Of a stretch of 64,000 nucleotides of DNA, positions 45,056-53,306 are shown piece after piece. Under the pieces are notes generated by a model. That model saw only the letters and a program-made list of their open reading frames with translations, did not search any database and had not been told where the DNA came from. This stretch comes from Shimia_B sp038525525 (GTDB lineage: Bacteria; Pseudomonadota; Alphaproteobacteria; Rhodobacterales; Rhodobacteraceae), in assembly GCA_038525525.1 (NCBI GenBank), contig JBCBHO010000004.1:292644-356643 (forward strand), in the 5' to 3' direction. The number at the start of each line of letters is the position of its first letter. The stretch's first letter is position 1. The position numbers and the translations under genes are program-made.

Positions 45056-46747
45056 CTATCCGGTGATGACGTCGACGGAGGTGTTGGGAGAAAGAGAGAC
45101 GGTGCCCTGCTTTCGGATATGGGCTTCGACCACGTCCCAGATGGGCGGGCCTTCGGTGCCTTCGTTGACCGACGCCCAGCCCGCGACCGTGTAGCTTTTC
45201 AGCGGGTCGATGTAGTCGCCCGTGGAGGCCAGCCGCAGCTCATCGATGCGGTTGCCCTGGGGCTGGGAGATGTCGATCGAATAGGTCAGGCCCGCCGTGC
45301 GGACCATGTCCCCGCCTTGCTGGTAATAGGGGTCGGGGTTGAAGATGTTGTCGGCCACGTCCTCGAGCACGATTTTCAGGAATTCACCGGTCATTTCCGT
45401 GCGATAGGCCTCCGGGTAAGTCATGGAGGTCACGCCGAAGATGTCCTCGCGGGTGATGTCCATGCCGGCCGGGATAGACGGCCCCCAGCGGACGCCGGGC
45501 GACATGGCGATCTCGGCATCGCGCTCGCTCAGGAGCGCGTCACAGATCAGGTCGTCCCAGGTGCCGTTGAAGTTGCCGCGGCGATAAAGCGTGGTGTCAG
45601 TCTGGCCGATGACCTCGGTCATGGCGGCTTGATACGGCGCGCGCTCGGCGTCGATGGCGGCGGCCATCTCCGCATCCGGAGCGATGACGTCCGAGAAAAT
45701 GGGGATCAGCTTCGAGCGGTAGCCCTGCACGCCCCCGTCGCGGATATCGAGGTCAACGCGGGTCACGAATTTCCCGTGGGAGCCCGACGGGCAGATGATC
45801 GTCTGACCCACCTGCACGGGCTCCGGTAGCGCGTCGTGCGTATGGCCGGACAAGATCACGTCGATCCCGGAGACGACGCTGGCCATCTTCTTGTCCACGT
45901 CGAATCCATTATGGCTGAGCACCACGACGCAGGACGCGCCCTTTGCGCGAACCTCGTCCACCATGGCCTGCATGTTCTCGTCCCGGATGCCAAAGGCGTA
46001 TTCCGGGAACATCCAGCCAGGGTTGGCGATGGGCATGTAGGGGAAGGCCTGCCCGATGACGGCAACGAGCGCGCCGCCCCGTTCGAACATCTCGTAGGGC
46101 TTGAAGAGCTCCGCAGGCTCGTCCCATTCGGCGTCAAAGATGTTCTGACCGAGCGCGGCATAGGGAAGATTCTGCACGTGCTCGGCCACACGCTCGGAGC
46201 CAAGCGTGAACTCCCAGTGGAAGGTCATGGCGTCGGGTTTGAGCAGGTTCATGGTGTTGAACATGTCCTGCGCGCCGGTGTGGTAGCAGGTATAGGAGCC
46301 CTGCCACGTATCGCCGCCGTCGAGCACCAAGGCATCAGGCCGGTCCGCGCGGACGGATTTCACCACCGTGGCGATGCGGTCGAGCCCGCCGAGCTTTCCG
46401 TAGCTGCCCGCAAGCGATTCAAAGTCGCCCGCGCTCAGGGCATAATGCGAGGGCGAGCCGTCGCTGATGCCGTAGAGCTTGCGGAAATCGGCGCCCGTGA
46501 TGTGCGGGACCGCTCCCGCATTGGCGCCCACGCCGATATTGACGGACGGCTCGCGGAAATAGATCGGCTTCAGCTGCGCGTGGATGTCGGTGATGTGGAC
46601 GAGGGAGACATTGCCGAAGGTATCGAACCCGAGGAGGTCATCCTGCGCCAGCGCCTGCTGCGCGGCCACGCGAGACCAGGGCTGGGTGCCGCCATAAAGC
46701 GCGGCTGCGGCCATGGAGACCTGCAGGAAATCTCTGCGAGAAATCAT
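45056..46747 (-). CDS. soxB: SoxB, thiosulfohydrolase
   Basis: This 563-residue enzyme hydrolyses the sulfonate from cysteine-S-thiosulfonate on SoxY, releasing sulfate. It has a Tat signal (ISRRDFLQVSMAAAALYGG), the metallophosphoesterase-type ITDIHAQLKP, a GGDTW and a SGHTHD metal motif, and the SoxB-specific GVRWGPSIP. It lies 147 bases downstream of soxZ, in the place where soxA usually precedes it. Confidence 0.94.
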   Translation of the reverse strand: MISRRDFLQVSMAAAALYGGTQPWSRVAAQQALAQDDLLGFDTFGNVSLVHITDIHAQLKPIYFREPSVNIGVGANAGAVPHITGADFRKLYGISDGSPSHYALSAGDFESLAGSYGKLGGLDRIATVVKSVRADRPDALVLDGGDTWQGSYTCYHTGAQDMFNTMNLLKPDAMTFHWEFTLGSERVAEHVQNLPYAALGQNIFDAEWDEPAELFKPYEMFERGGALVAVIGQAFPYMPIANPGWMFPEYAFGIRDENMQAMVDEVRAKGASCVVVLSHNGFDVDKKMASVVSGIDVILSGHTHDALPEPVQVGQTIICPSGSHGKFVTRVDLDIRDGGVQGYRSKLIPIFSDVIAPDAEMAAAIDAERAPYQAAMTEVIGQTDTTLYRRGNFNGTWDDLICDALLSERDAEIAMSPGVRWGPSIPAGMDITREDIFGVTSMTYPEAYRTEMTGEFLKIVLEDVADNIFNPDPYYQQGGDMVRTAGLTYSIDISQPQGNRIDELRLASTGDYIDPLKSYTVAGWASVNEGTEGPPIWDVVEAHIRKQGTVSLSPNTSVDVITG

Positions 46748-46894
46748 CTCGCCCCTCCCGTTCTCGCGCCACCTTGAGCGCAGTTATTGTATGCCGACCC
46801 CGCCTGGGGCGGGACCGTCGGGCACGTTGGCCCGGATATTCAGTGTCGTCGCGAAACGGGTTTGCGGACCTTTAGCGCGACGGGACCGCCCGAC
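46748..46894 (-). other. soxZ-soxB gap holding a stem-loop
   Basis: These 147 bases separate soxZ and soxB. They contain a GC-rich inverted repeat (CCCCGCC-TGG-GGCGGGA region near 46798-46814) without a T-run. No remnant of soxA could be recognised in any frame. Confidence 0.5.
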
Positions 46895-47221
46895 TTAGGC
46901 GATCTCGATCGACTTCTTTGCCTCGTAGACAGAGCCGTCATCGTCGAACCACTGGAAGTGGAACTCGCCGGCTTCCGGCACGGTGGCCTCGAACTCGAAA
47001 AACGGGTTCGTGGAGATCGCGGGCTCCAGCGCCACGTCCATCACCGTCTCGCCGTTGAAGGCCACGAGGAAGCGGTTGATGATCTGGCGCGGGACAAGTG
47101 CACCGTCACCTCCGTGGCGCTGGCCGCTTTCCATCTTGTGGTTGATGAGCGTTTTGATCGTAATCGTCTCGCCTGCAGCTGCAGTCTTCGGGACACGAAC
47201 GCGGGGCTTACCTTGGGACAT
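46895..47221 (-). CDS. soxZ: SoxZ, sulfur-carrier partner
   Basis: This 108-residue protein is SoxZ, the immunoglobulin-like partner of SoxY. The segment KTLINHKMESGQR and the C-terminal FHFQWFDDDGSVYEA are typical. It has no signal peptide and is co-exported with SoxY. It follows soxY after 17 bases. Confidence 0.93.
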   Translation of the reverse strand: MSQGKPRVRVPKTAAAGETITIKTLINHKMESGQRHGGDGALVPRQIINRFLVAFNGETVMDVALEPAISTNPFFEFEATVPEAGEFHFQWFDDDGSVYEAKKSIEIA

Positions 47222-47238
47222 AACTTGCTCTCCTGACC

Positions 47239-47658
47239 TTAGCCGCCGCAGCCGCCGATGGTGACTTTGACGTTGGCGGTGGCCTGCACGAAGCTGCCAT
47301 CGGCCATCTTGGCGATGGCAAAGACGTTTTGCGTCTGCTGGAGACGCACGCGGGTAGAGGCGAATTGCGTCGGGTTGAGCGGCCCGAACGTGAATTCGGC
47401 CATCTTCGCCTCGGGGTTGCCGTCCGAGAAAAGTGCAATCGCCACGGCACCCGGCGCCGCCACCTGGATCGGCACAGTCGCGCCGTTCTCGGCAATCTCG
47501 GGCGCGGTGAGCGTCAGCCCGCCTTCAGCCGGCGTCGCGCCGCCCGTGAACGCGGTCATGGCGTCGTCGAGCTTTGCGGCAAAGGCCGGGAGGCCGAGCA
47601 CTGCGGCGCCGAACGATCCCGCGCAGAGCGCCATTAAATTGCGTCGTGTGAGTTCCAT
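47239..47658 (-). CDS. soxY: SoxY, sulfur-carrier protein
   Basis: This 139-residue protein carries sulfur intermediates on the cysteine of its C-terminal GGCGG swinging arm, which is present and complete. A Tat signal (LTRRNLMALCAGSFGAAVLG) opens it. The ATG at 47658 is chosen because the upstream 33 codons are not Sox-like. It is the first gene of soxYZBCDEF and has a palindromic operator 127 bases upstream. No soxX precedes it. Confidence 0.92.
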   Translation of the reverse strand: MELTRRNLMALCAGSFGAAVLGLPAFAAKLDDAMTAFTGGATPAEGGLTLTAPEIAENGATVPIQVAAPGAVAIALFSDGNPEAKMAEFTFGPLNPTQFASTRVRLQQTQNVFAIAKMADGSFVQATANVKVTIGGCGG

Positions 47659-47784
47659 GGGCGGAGCCCCCTTTCGCGTAGCTGCCGGGGAGGAAGGCTC
47701 GTGTGCCGTGCGACCCAACGCCCCCTCCCAAGGCCGTTGTATTCTCTGGTACACCATAGAAGGACGTTCTTGGATTACGCAACG

Positions 47785-47808
47785 ATAAATTCAGATAATT
47801 GAATTTAT
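47785..47808. promoter_or_regulatory. SoxR/SqrR-type operator before soxY
   Basis: A perfect inverted repeat with 9-base arms (ATAAATTCA and TGAATTTAT) around GATAAT contains ATTC-N8-GAAT, the core of operators bound by BigR/SqrR/SoxR-type ArsR regulators. It lies between the soxV stop and the soxY start. A regulator with the matching cysteine pair is encoded at 49061-49438. Confidence 0.7.
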
Positions 47809-47836
47809 GAATCCACCACGGCGAAAAATCAGCAAC

Positions 47837-48562
47837 TTAGCCGATTGCGTTGAAGGCCGGAAACGCCCGCAGCATGGCCTCGGCCAACTTCGTCATCCCA
47901 CCCGTGGCGATCAGAATCGCGAAGATGACGAGCATCGCGCCCGTCCCTTTCTCCACCGCGCCCAGATGCCGTCGAAGCCGCGACGCGCCCCTCAGGAACG
48001 GGCCTATAAACGCCGCGGCAAGGACAAAAGGCAGCGTCATGCCGAGCCCATAGGCCAGTAGGAGCACCGCCCCCCGCGCCGCACTCGCCTCGCTCGCGGC
48101 GGTGAAGAGCACGGCTGAAAGCACAGGACCCACGCAAGGTGTCCAGCCAAACGCGAAGGCGAGCCCCATCACGAAGGCCCCGGTTAGGCTAAGATCGCGC
48201 ACCTCTCCCGCCTCTACCCGCCATTCTCGGTAAAGAAGCGGGATGCGCAGCACGCCGAGAAAGTGCAGCCCCATGGCCCCGATCAACGCCGCAGCGACCC
48301 ACCGCAGCACGTCGAGATACTCTCGCATTACCTGCCCGATGAGCGAGGCCGACGCGCCCAAAGCCACGAAGACAGCGATGACCCCGGCGGAGAACACGAC
48401 CGACGCCACCACTGCCCGCCCACGGCCCGTCCCAGCCTCCGCCTGCCCCAGGCTCACGCCTGCAAGATAGCTCAGGTAGAATGGCACGATAGGCAGGATG
48501 CAGGGCGACACGAAGGACACGAGCCCTGCAAGCGCCGCGCCCCCGAGCGAAATGCTGAACAT
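47837..48562 (-). CDS. soxV: SoxV, CcdA-family thiol-disulfide transporter
   Basis: This 241-residue membrane protein of six helices belongs to the CcdA/DsbD family. The redox cysteines are in VSPCILPIVPF near residue 22 and FGWTPCVGPVL near 143. SoxV moves reductant to the periplasm to keep SoxY reduced. The ATG at 48562 is preferred over one nine codons upstream. It is divergent from soxS across 58 bases. Confidence 0.9.
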   Translation of the reverse strand: MFSISLGGAALAGLVSFVSPCILPIVPFYLSYLAGVSLGQAEAGTGRGRAVVASVVFSAGVIAVFVALGASASLIGQVMREYLDVLRWVAAALIGAMGLHFLGVLRIPLLYREWRVEAGEVRDLSLTGAFVMGLAFAFGWTPCVGPVLSAVLFTAASEASAARGAVLLLAYGLGMTLPFVLAAAFIGPFLRGASRLRRHLGAVEKGTGAMLVIFAILIATGGMTKLAEAMLRAFPAFNAIG

Positions 48563-48582
48563 GCGGCTTTCCTTGATCGCGA

Positions 48583-48608
48583 AACACATTCAAACTATGC
48601 TATGTGTT
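48583..48608. promoter_or_regulatory. Inverted repeat in the soxV/soxS divergent promoter
   Basis: Perfect 7-base arms (AACACAT and ATGTGTT) flank a 12-base spacer that begins with the TC of an ATTC half-site. It fills most of the 58-base region between the two starts, so one bound regulator could control both directions. Confidence 0.45.
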
Positions 48609-48620
48609 AGCATCCCGTCA

Positions 48621-48998
48621 ATGAGGCCCGCCATGCGTCCCCTTTTCGCTGCCTTCCTACTGCTCTGGCCGCTGTCCGCTTGGGCCCAGGACGTTCAACT
48701 CCTGATGGTCGAAGAAGACGGTTGCTACTGGTGTGCGCGCTGGAATGCCGAGGTGGGCGACACCTATCCCAAGACCGACAAAGGCCGCGCCGCACCGCTC
48801 TTGCGCGCCGACATCCGCGCCCCGCTGCCGGATGGCGTGACGCTCGACGGCCGCCTCGTCTACACGCCCACCTTCGTGCTCCTCGTCGACGGAATAGAAC
48901 ACGGCCGGATCGAAGGATATCCCGGCGACGAGTTCTTCTGGGGGCTCCTCGGGATGCTCATGGATGAGGCAGACATTTCTCTCGACCCTGCCTCGTGA
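48621..48998 (+). CDS. soxS: SoxS-like periplasmic thioredoxin-fold protein
   Basis: This 125-residue protein has a signal peptide (about residues 1-23) and a CxxC motif in EEDGCYWCARWNAEVG. The C-terminal YTPTFVLLVDG is thioredoxin-like. SoxS keeps SoxYZ active by reduction and receives electrons from SoxV, encoded next door. A second ATG four codons downstream is an alternative start. Confidence 0.85.
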   Translation: MRPAMRPLFAAFLLLWPLSAWAQDVQLLMVEEDGCYWCARWNAEVGDTYPKTDKGRAAPLLRADIRAPLPDGVTLDGRLVYTPTFVLLVDGIEHGRIEGYPGDEFFWGLLGMLMDEADISLDPAS

Positions 48999-49060
48999 CC
49001 TCCGCCGCACGAGAATTACTTTCGCCCAAGCCCCGCATGATAGAGTAAGGTCGCACTTAC

Positions 49061-49438
49061 ATGAACATGATCGCCCCGCGAGACAGCTTGTCCCAACCCG
49101 CCTCCTCCCTTCCCGTGATCGACGGCACGACAACGCCCGCAGACATGGACCGCATGGTCGCCAACGCGGAAACGGCGGCGAACTTCCTGAAGGCGATCGG
49201 CCATGAGGGGCGGCTGATGATCCTTTGCCATCTGGCGTCGGGTGAGAAGTCAGTGACAGAGCTCGAGGACCTCCTCTCTGCACGACAGGCCGCCGTCTCT
49301 CAACAGCTCTCGCGCCTCCGGCTGGAGGGGCTCGTCACCCCGCGGCGTGATGGCAAGACGATCTACTACTCCTTGACAGACGACCGGGCCCGCCAAATGA
49401 TCGAGACCGTCTACGCGCTGTTCTGCAAGGACGACTGA
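49061..49438 (+). CDS. soxR: SoxR, persulfide-type ArsR-family regulator
   Basis: This 125-residue ArsR-family winged helix has two cysteines, Cys56 (LMILCHLASG) and Cys122 (YALFCKDD), in the positions used by SqrR, BigR and YgaV to form a polysulfide bridge when reactive sulfur is present. It probably represses the sox genes until sulfane sulfur appears. The recognition helix lies around LSARQAAVSQQLSRL. A matching operator is found before soxY. Confidence 0.9.
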   Translation: MNMIAPRDSLSQPASSLPVIDGTTTPADMDRMVANAETAANFLKAIGHEGRLMILCHLASGEKSVTELEDLLSARQAAVSQQLSRLRLEGLVTPRRDGKTIYYSLTDDRARQMIETVYALFCKDD

Positions 49439-49476
49439 GGGGGCGGTCGGCAACTCGGCCCCCGGGAAGGGTCGGG

Positions 49477-50529
49477 ATGCTCGACACACTTGGCGAAGCA
49501 AATGCCGTAGCCCTTATCGGGCTTCTGGGCGGCGTGATACTCGGGCTGGCCGCACGGCTAGGGCGATTTTGCACCTTGGGCTCGATCGAGGATTTCCTCT
49601 ATTCCAGTGACGACCGACGCCTGCGCATGTGGGGCGTTGCCATCGGCACCGGCATGATTGGCGTCTATGCCGCCCACGGCGCCGGGCTGATCGACATCAC
49701 GGCGTCCGCCTACTTGAGTGTCAAGTGGGTGGTTCTCAGCTCCATCATCGGGGGCGTGCTTTTCGGCTATGGCATGGCGATCTGCGGCAATTGCGGGTAC
49801 GGCGCGCTCGCGCGGCTGGGCGGCGGTGATCTTCGATCGTTCGTGATCGTGCTCGTGATGGCGCTTGCAGGCTACGCCGTGTTGTCAGGCCCCTTCGCGG
49901 CGCTGCGCGTCTGGCTCTTCCCAGTGGAGGAGACAGCGACCGCGCAAGCCCTGCCATTCCTCGCCGGACAGCTCACGGGCATTGGCCCCAGCCTCATCGG
50001 CATGGCATGTGGCGCTGCCATCCTGGCCGTGAGCCTCGCCAGCCGCGCGTTCCTCGCCTCGCCTGCTCAGATCTTCTGGGGCGCTGCCGTCGGCCTGGCT
50101 GTCATCAGCGGTTGGCTGGGTACATGGTGGGTTGCCGAAAACGGCTTTGCCGCCGAACCGTTCGAGACGCACACCTTCGTGGCCCCGGTGGGCGACTCGA
50201 TCTTCTGGCTGATGACGGCGTCCGGCACGGCACTATCATTCTCCGTCGGTTCCGTCGCGGGCGTTTTGGGCGGCGCCTTCATCGGCTCACTCTTCAAAGG
50301 CCACTTCCGCTGGGAAGCCTGCGAAGACCCCCGCGAACTCCGCCGCCAGATCACTGGCGCGGCCATCATGGGCGTGGGGGCGATCCTCGCGCTGGGCTGT
50401 AGCGTTGGTCAGGGGATCTCCGCCTTCTCGACACTCAGCTTCAGCGCCCCTGTTGTCTTCCTTTCAATCTTTGCAGGAGCGGCCCTGGGTCTGCGGCAGC
50501 TGATCACAGGCTTTGCCCCAGCAGAATGA
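49477..50529 (+). CDS. YeeE/YedE-family sulfur-compound transporter
   Basis: This 350-residue membrane protein has about nine to ten helices. It shows two related halves with conserved cysteines (RLGRFCTLGSIEDF, YGMAICGNCGYGAL and ILALGCSVGQGISA), the signature of the YeeE/YedE family that imports thiosulfate or related sulfur compounds. Its place after soxR matches genes called soxT or pmpAB in other species. It starts 38 bases after soxR. Confidence 0.88.
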   Translation: MLDTLGEANAVALIGLLGGVILGLAARLGRFCTLGSIEDFLYSSDDRRLRMWGVAIGTGMIGVYAAHGAGLIDITASAYLSVKWVVLSSIIGGVLFGYGMAICGNCGYGALARLGGGDLRSFVIVLVMALAGYAVLSGPFAALRVWLFPVEETATAQALPFLAGQLTGIGPSLIGMACGAAILAVSLASRAFLASPAQIFWGAAVGLAVISGWLGTWWVAENGFAAEPFETHTFVAPVGDSIFWLMTASGTALSFSVGSVAGVLGGAFIGSLFKGHFRWEACEDPRELRRQITGAAIMGVGAILALGCSVGQGISAFSTLSFSAPVVFLSIFAGAALGLRQLITGFAPAE

Positions 50530-50838
50530 GTCCCCCCATTTTGCATGCGCTCCGACGCGCCGTCATTCCGAGTTCCACTTCTAGAACTGTCCTTTGGGCG
50601 GAAAGCGGTCATTCGCTGCAGGCGCGCTGGACGCGCAAAATCTCTGCAAAGCCGCCATTCCCGAACGCAGCGCGGTCTGCCTTTTTGAACGCAAGTAGAT
50701 AGGGGGTCTTTACCCTCCGCCAACGTGTGTGCGGAGCTTCGCATGAAGTCTCCGCGTAGCAAAAATGTCATGAGGGCGTGACTTGCATGTTTCATTTTTC
50801 GAAAATCATTCGGATGAATTTCAACTAAGGAGCTCACC
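50530..50838 (+). other. Intergenic region upstream of the first phnM-like gene
   Basis: These 309 bases contain no convincing gene. The last 80 bases are AT-rich and hold a Pho-box-like site and, just before the next start, the ribosome-binding site AAGGAG. The first part has no recognisable repeat or RNA. Confidence 0.6.
50765..50782 (+). promoter_or_regulatory. Candidate Pho box before the phnM-MFS-isomerase operon
   Basis: The site reads ATGTCAT-GAGG-GCGTGAC and matches 10 of 14 positions of the Pho consensus. It ends 56 bases before the start of the phnM-like gene, a suitable distance for an activator overlapping the -35 region. Confidence 0.4.
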
Positions 50839-52095
50839 ATGAGACTTCGTTCTGTCCTGCCAGGTGCTGCAGCGGCAGGCGTGATCCAGACGTTTGTAGG
50901 CGCTGAAGTCTATCTGCCCGGTGCGATCACGGAAACGAGCGTCACGATAGACAGCGGGTCAATTGTTGAGATCGGCGGTCCCGTTCAGGGCGCGGAAATC
51001 GATGCGCGCGGCAAGATCCTGGCGCCAGCGCTGATAGACGTCCATGGCGATGCGTTCGAGCGGCAGGTGATGCCGCGACCGGGCGTCTTCTTTCCGATGG
51101 AAACAGCGGTTCTGGAAACGGACCGCCAGCTCGCGGCCAATGGCATTGCGACGGCCTACCATTCTATCACGCTCAGCTATGAGCCTGGTCTGCGGAGTGT
51201 CGAGCGCGGGCGGTCCATGATGCAGTCCATCCTCGATCTGGCGCCGCGCCTGACGGTGGAAAACAGGTTTCAGCTGCGGTGGGAGACCTTTGCCTTTGAG
51301 GCGCTAGACACGCTCGATTGGGCGATGGATGCACCGTTTACACCGTCGCTTGCGTTCAATGACCACCTGTCGATGGCGATGCGAAGCGCGGACACGGTGA
51401 TGCAGGAGCGTCCCTTTGAGCACAGCCCAGAATTTCAGGTGATGGACCTGAGCGATGCGGGCTTGTTTTCAAAACGCTATCGGAAGCATACCGAACGGTC
51501 TGGCTTGGACTATGAGGCACACAAAGCCTTGGTGCACCAGGTTTGGGACCGCCGCCCAGACGTCGTCGACACGATGAAAACCGTGGCTGCCAAGGCTCGG
51601 GCCAAAGGCATTCCGATGCTCAGCCATGACGACACCCAGGCTCAAACACGCAAATTCTACAATGGCATCGGGGCCACGACCTCGGAGTTTCCCATGACGA
51701 TGGGCCCGGTGGAGCAAGCGCGCACCGATGGTGATCTGATTATCTTCGGCTCTCCCAACGCAGTGCGCGGGGGAAGCCATATCGGCTCGCTCGGCGCGGG
51801 CGACATGGTCGAGGCAGGTCTGTGCGATGTGCTGGCTTCCGACTATTACTACCCGGCCATGTTGGCGGCAGTGGATCGGCTGGATCGTGAAAGACGAGCG
51901 GACCGCTTGGCCTTGTGGTCCCTGATCAGCTCCGGCCCGGCAAAGGCCATGGGGCTGCACGACCGGGGCGAAATCGCTGTCGGCAAACGCGCAGATCTGG
52001 TGCTTGTTGATTGGCCCAAGGGGCAGACACCGGCGGTCCGCGGCACATGGGTCGCGGGCCGTCCCGCCTACCGCGGGATTCCGTTGGCTGCATGA
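50839..52095 (+). CDS. phnM: PhnM-like amidohydrolase (first copy)
   Basis: This 418-residue protein belongs to the amidohydrolase-superfamily PhnM group, which removes pyrophosphate from ribose 1-phosphonate 5-triphosphate in the C-P lyase pathway. The metal-binding opening DVHGDAFERQVMPRPGVFFP is close to that of PhnM, and SHDDTQAQT and ASDYYYPAML supply later ligands. It is not next to C-P lyase core genes but starts an operon with an MFS carrier and a TIM-barrel isomerase. Its true substrate could be a related phosphorylated compound. Confidence 0.82.
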   Translation: MRLRSVLPGAAAAGVIQTFVGAEVYLPGAITETSVTIDSGSIVEIGGPVQGAEIDARGKILAPALIDVHGDAFERQVMPRPGVFFPMETAVLETDRQLAANGIATAYHSITLSYEPGLRSVERGRSMMQSILDLAPRLTVENRFQLRWETFAFEALDTLDWAMDAPFTPSLAFNDHLSMAMRSADTVMQERPFEHSPEFQVMDLSDAGLFSKRYRKHTERSGLDYEAHKALVHQVWDRRPDVVDTMKTVAAKARAKGIPMLSHDDTQAQTRKFYNGIGATTSEFPMTMGPVEQARTDGDLIIFGSPNAVRGGSHIGSLGAGDMVEAGLCDVLASDYYYPAMLAAVDRLDRERRADRLALWSLISSGPAKAMGLHDRGEIAVGKRADLVLVDWPKGQTPAVRGTWVAGRPAYRGIPLAA

Positions 52096-53306
52096 CGTTG
52101 AACCGTGACTACCTGCCCGCCATTGGCCTCGGGATCACGCAGATCATGGGCTACGGCGTGCTCTATTACGCCTACGCGATCTTGCTGCCAAAGATGGCCG
52201 AGCCGCTTGGCATGAGCTTGTCGGGCATATTCGGGGTGCTATCGCTGGCGCTATTTTTAGGCGGGTTCCTGTCACCGGTCGCAGGCATTTTGACCGACCG
52301 ATTTGGCGGGCGCTACGTGATGACTGGCGGTGCCCTTCTGGCGGGGCTTGCGACCATGACGCTGGCTTTGGCTGACGGGCGGGTGAGTCTCTTTTTCAGC
52401 ATCCTCGTCATCGAGGCCGCTGCTATGTTTGTCCTCTACCCTGTGGCCTTTGCCGCGATCGCGCGGCTCGATCTTGGGGTGAGCCCGCAGCGGTCCATCA
52501 CTGTCATCACGCTCTTTGGAGGCGTCGCCTCCACGATCTTCTGGCCGTTGACACTGGCACTCCACGGCGCAGTGGACTGGCGCAACGCGTGGGTGATCCT
52601 CGGGCTGGCCTATCTGGCCGTTTGCGTGCCGTTGCATTGGTGGAGCCTGAGCGGCCCTGAACGCGATCTATCCGCGCCGAAGTCAGAGGCAGGCGACCAA
52701 TGGCCAGAACTGGTCGGCAACTCCCGCAGACGTGGCATGCTGTGGATGGTCACGTCGTTCATATTTTCAGGCTACTTGATGGGCGCAGTCATGACGCTTT
52801 GGGTCACCAATGTCCAAGATCTGGGTCACAGCGCCGCCATGGCCGCGCTGGCTGGCGCGGTCATCGGTCCCTTCAAAACCGTGGGGCGGTTTCTGGAGCT
52901 TTTGATCAGCCGCAATCTCTATCCGCTCGTGACGTATATGCTGGCGCTGGGACTGATGTTCGCTGGGTTCCTAACAATTCTGGCTGTGGGCTTCACGGTG
53001 CCGGGCATCATTGTGGCCGCGGCGCTTTATGGGATGGGCGATGGGATCAAGACCATCGCCCGTGGCACGCTTCCGCTCGCCCTGTTTGGCCACAAGGGGT
53101 ACGGGGCGCGGCTGGGCTGGATCAATTCCGCATCAATGGCCGCGAACGCCTCGGCCCCATTTGCGTTTGCCTATCTCACGCAGGAATTCGGTGGCTGGAT
53201 CAGCTTTGCGGCCATGACCGCGATCCTCGGTGCAGCCATCCTGTTCTCTTTCTTCATCCCTGACGCGCGCAAAACCCAGAGGAGCCCGTCCCATGACCCC
53301 GCTTAA
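52092..53306 (+). CDS. MFS transporter linked to PhnM
   Basis: This 404-residue major-facilitator protein has 12 predicted helices (for example GVLYYAYAILLPKMAEPLG in the first pair). The ATG at 52092 overlaps the phnM stop by four bases and its own end overlaps the isomerase gene by 14 bases, so the three genes form one unit. The carried compound is unknown; an organophosphorus compound or its product is a reasonable guess from context. Confidence 0.85.
   Translation: MTLNRDYLPAIGLGITQIMGYGVLYYAYAILLPKMAEPLGMSLSGIFGVLSLALFLGGFLSPVAGILTDRFGGRYVMTGGALLAGLATMTLALADGRVSLFFSILVIEAAAMFVLYPVAFAAIARLDLGVSPQRSITVITLFGGVASTIFWPLTLALHGAVDWRNAWVILGLAYLAVCVPLHWWSLSGPERDLSAPKSEAGDQWPELVGNSRRRGMLWMVTSFIFSGYLMGAVMTLWVTNVQDLGHSAAMAALAGAVIGPFKTVGRFLELLISRNLYPLVTYMLALGLMFAGFLTILAVGFTVPGIIVAAALYGMGDGIKTIARGTLPLALFGHKGYGARLGWINSASMAANASAPFAFAYLTQEFGGWISFAAMTAILGAAILFSFFIPDARKTQRSPSHDPA

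Noticed and set aside
46748..46894. Remnant of soxA between soxZ and soxB
   Set aside because: The gap is 147 bases, has no heme motif and no Sox-like peptide in any frame.
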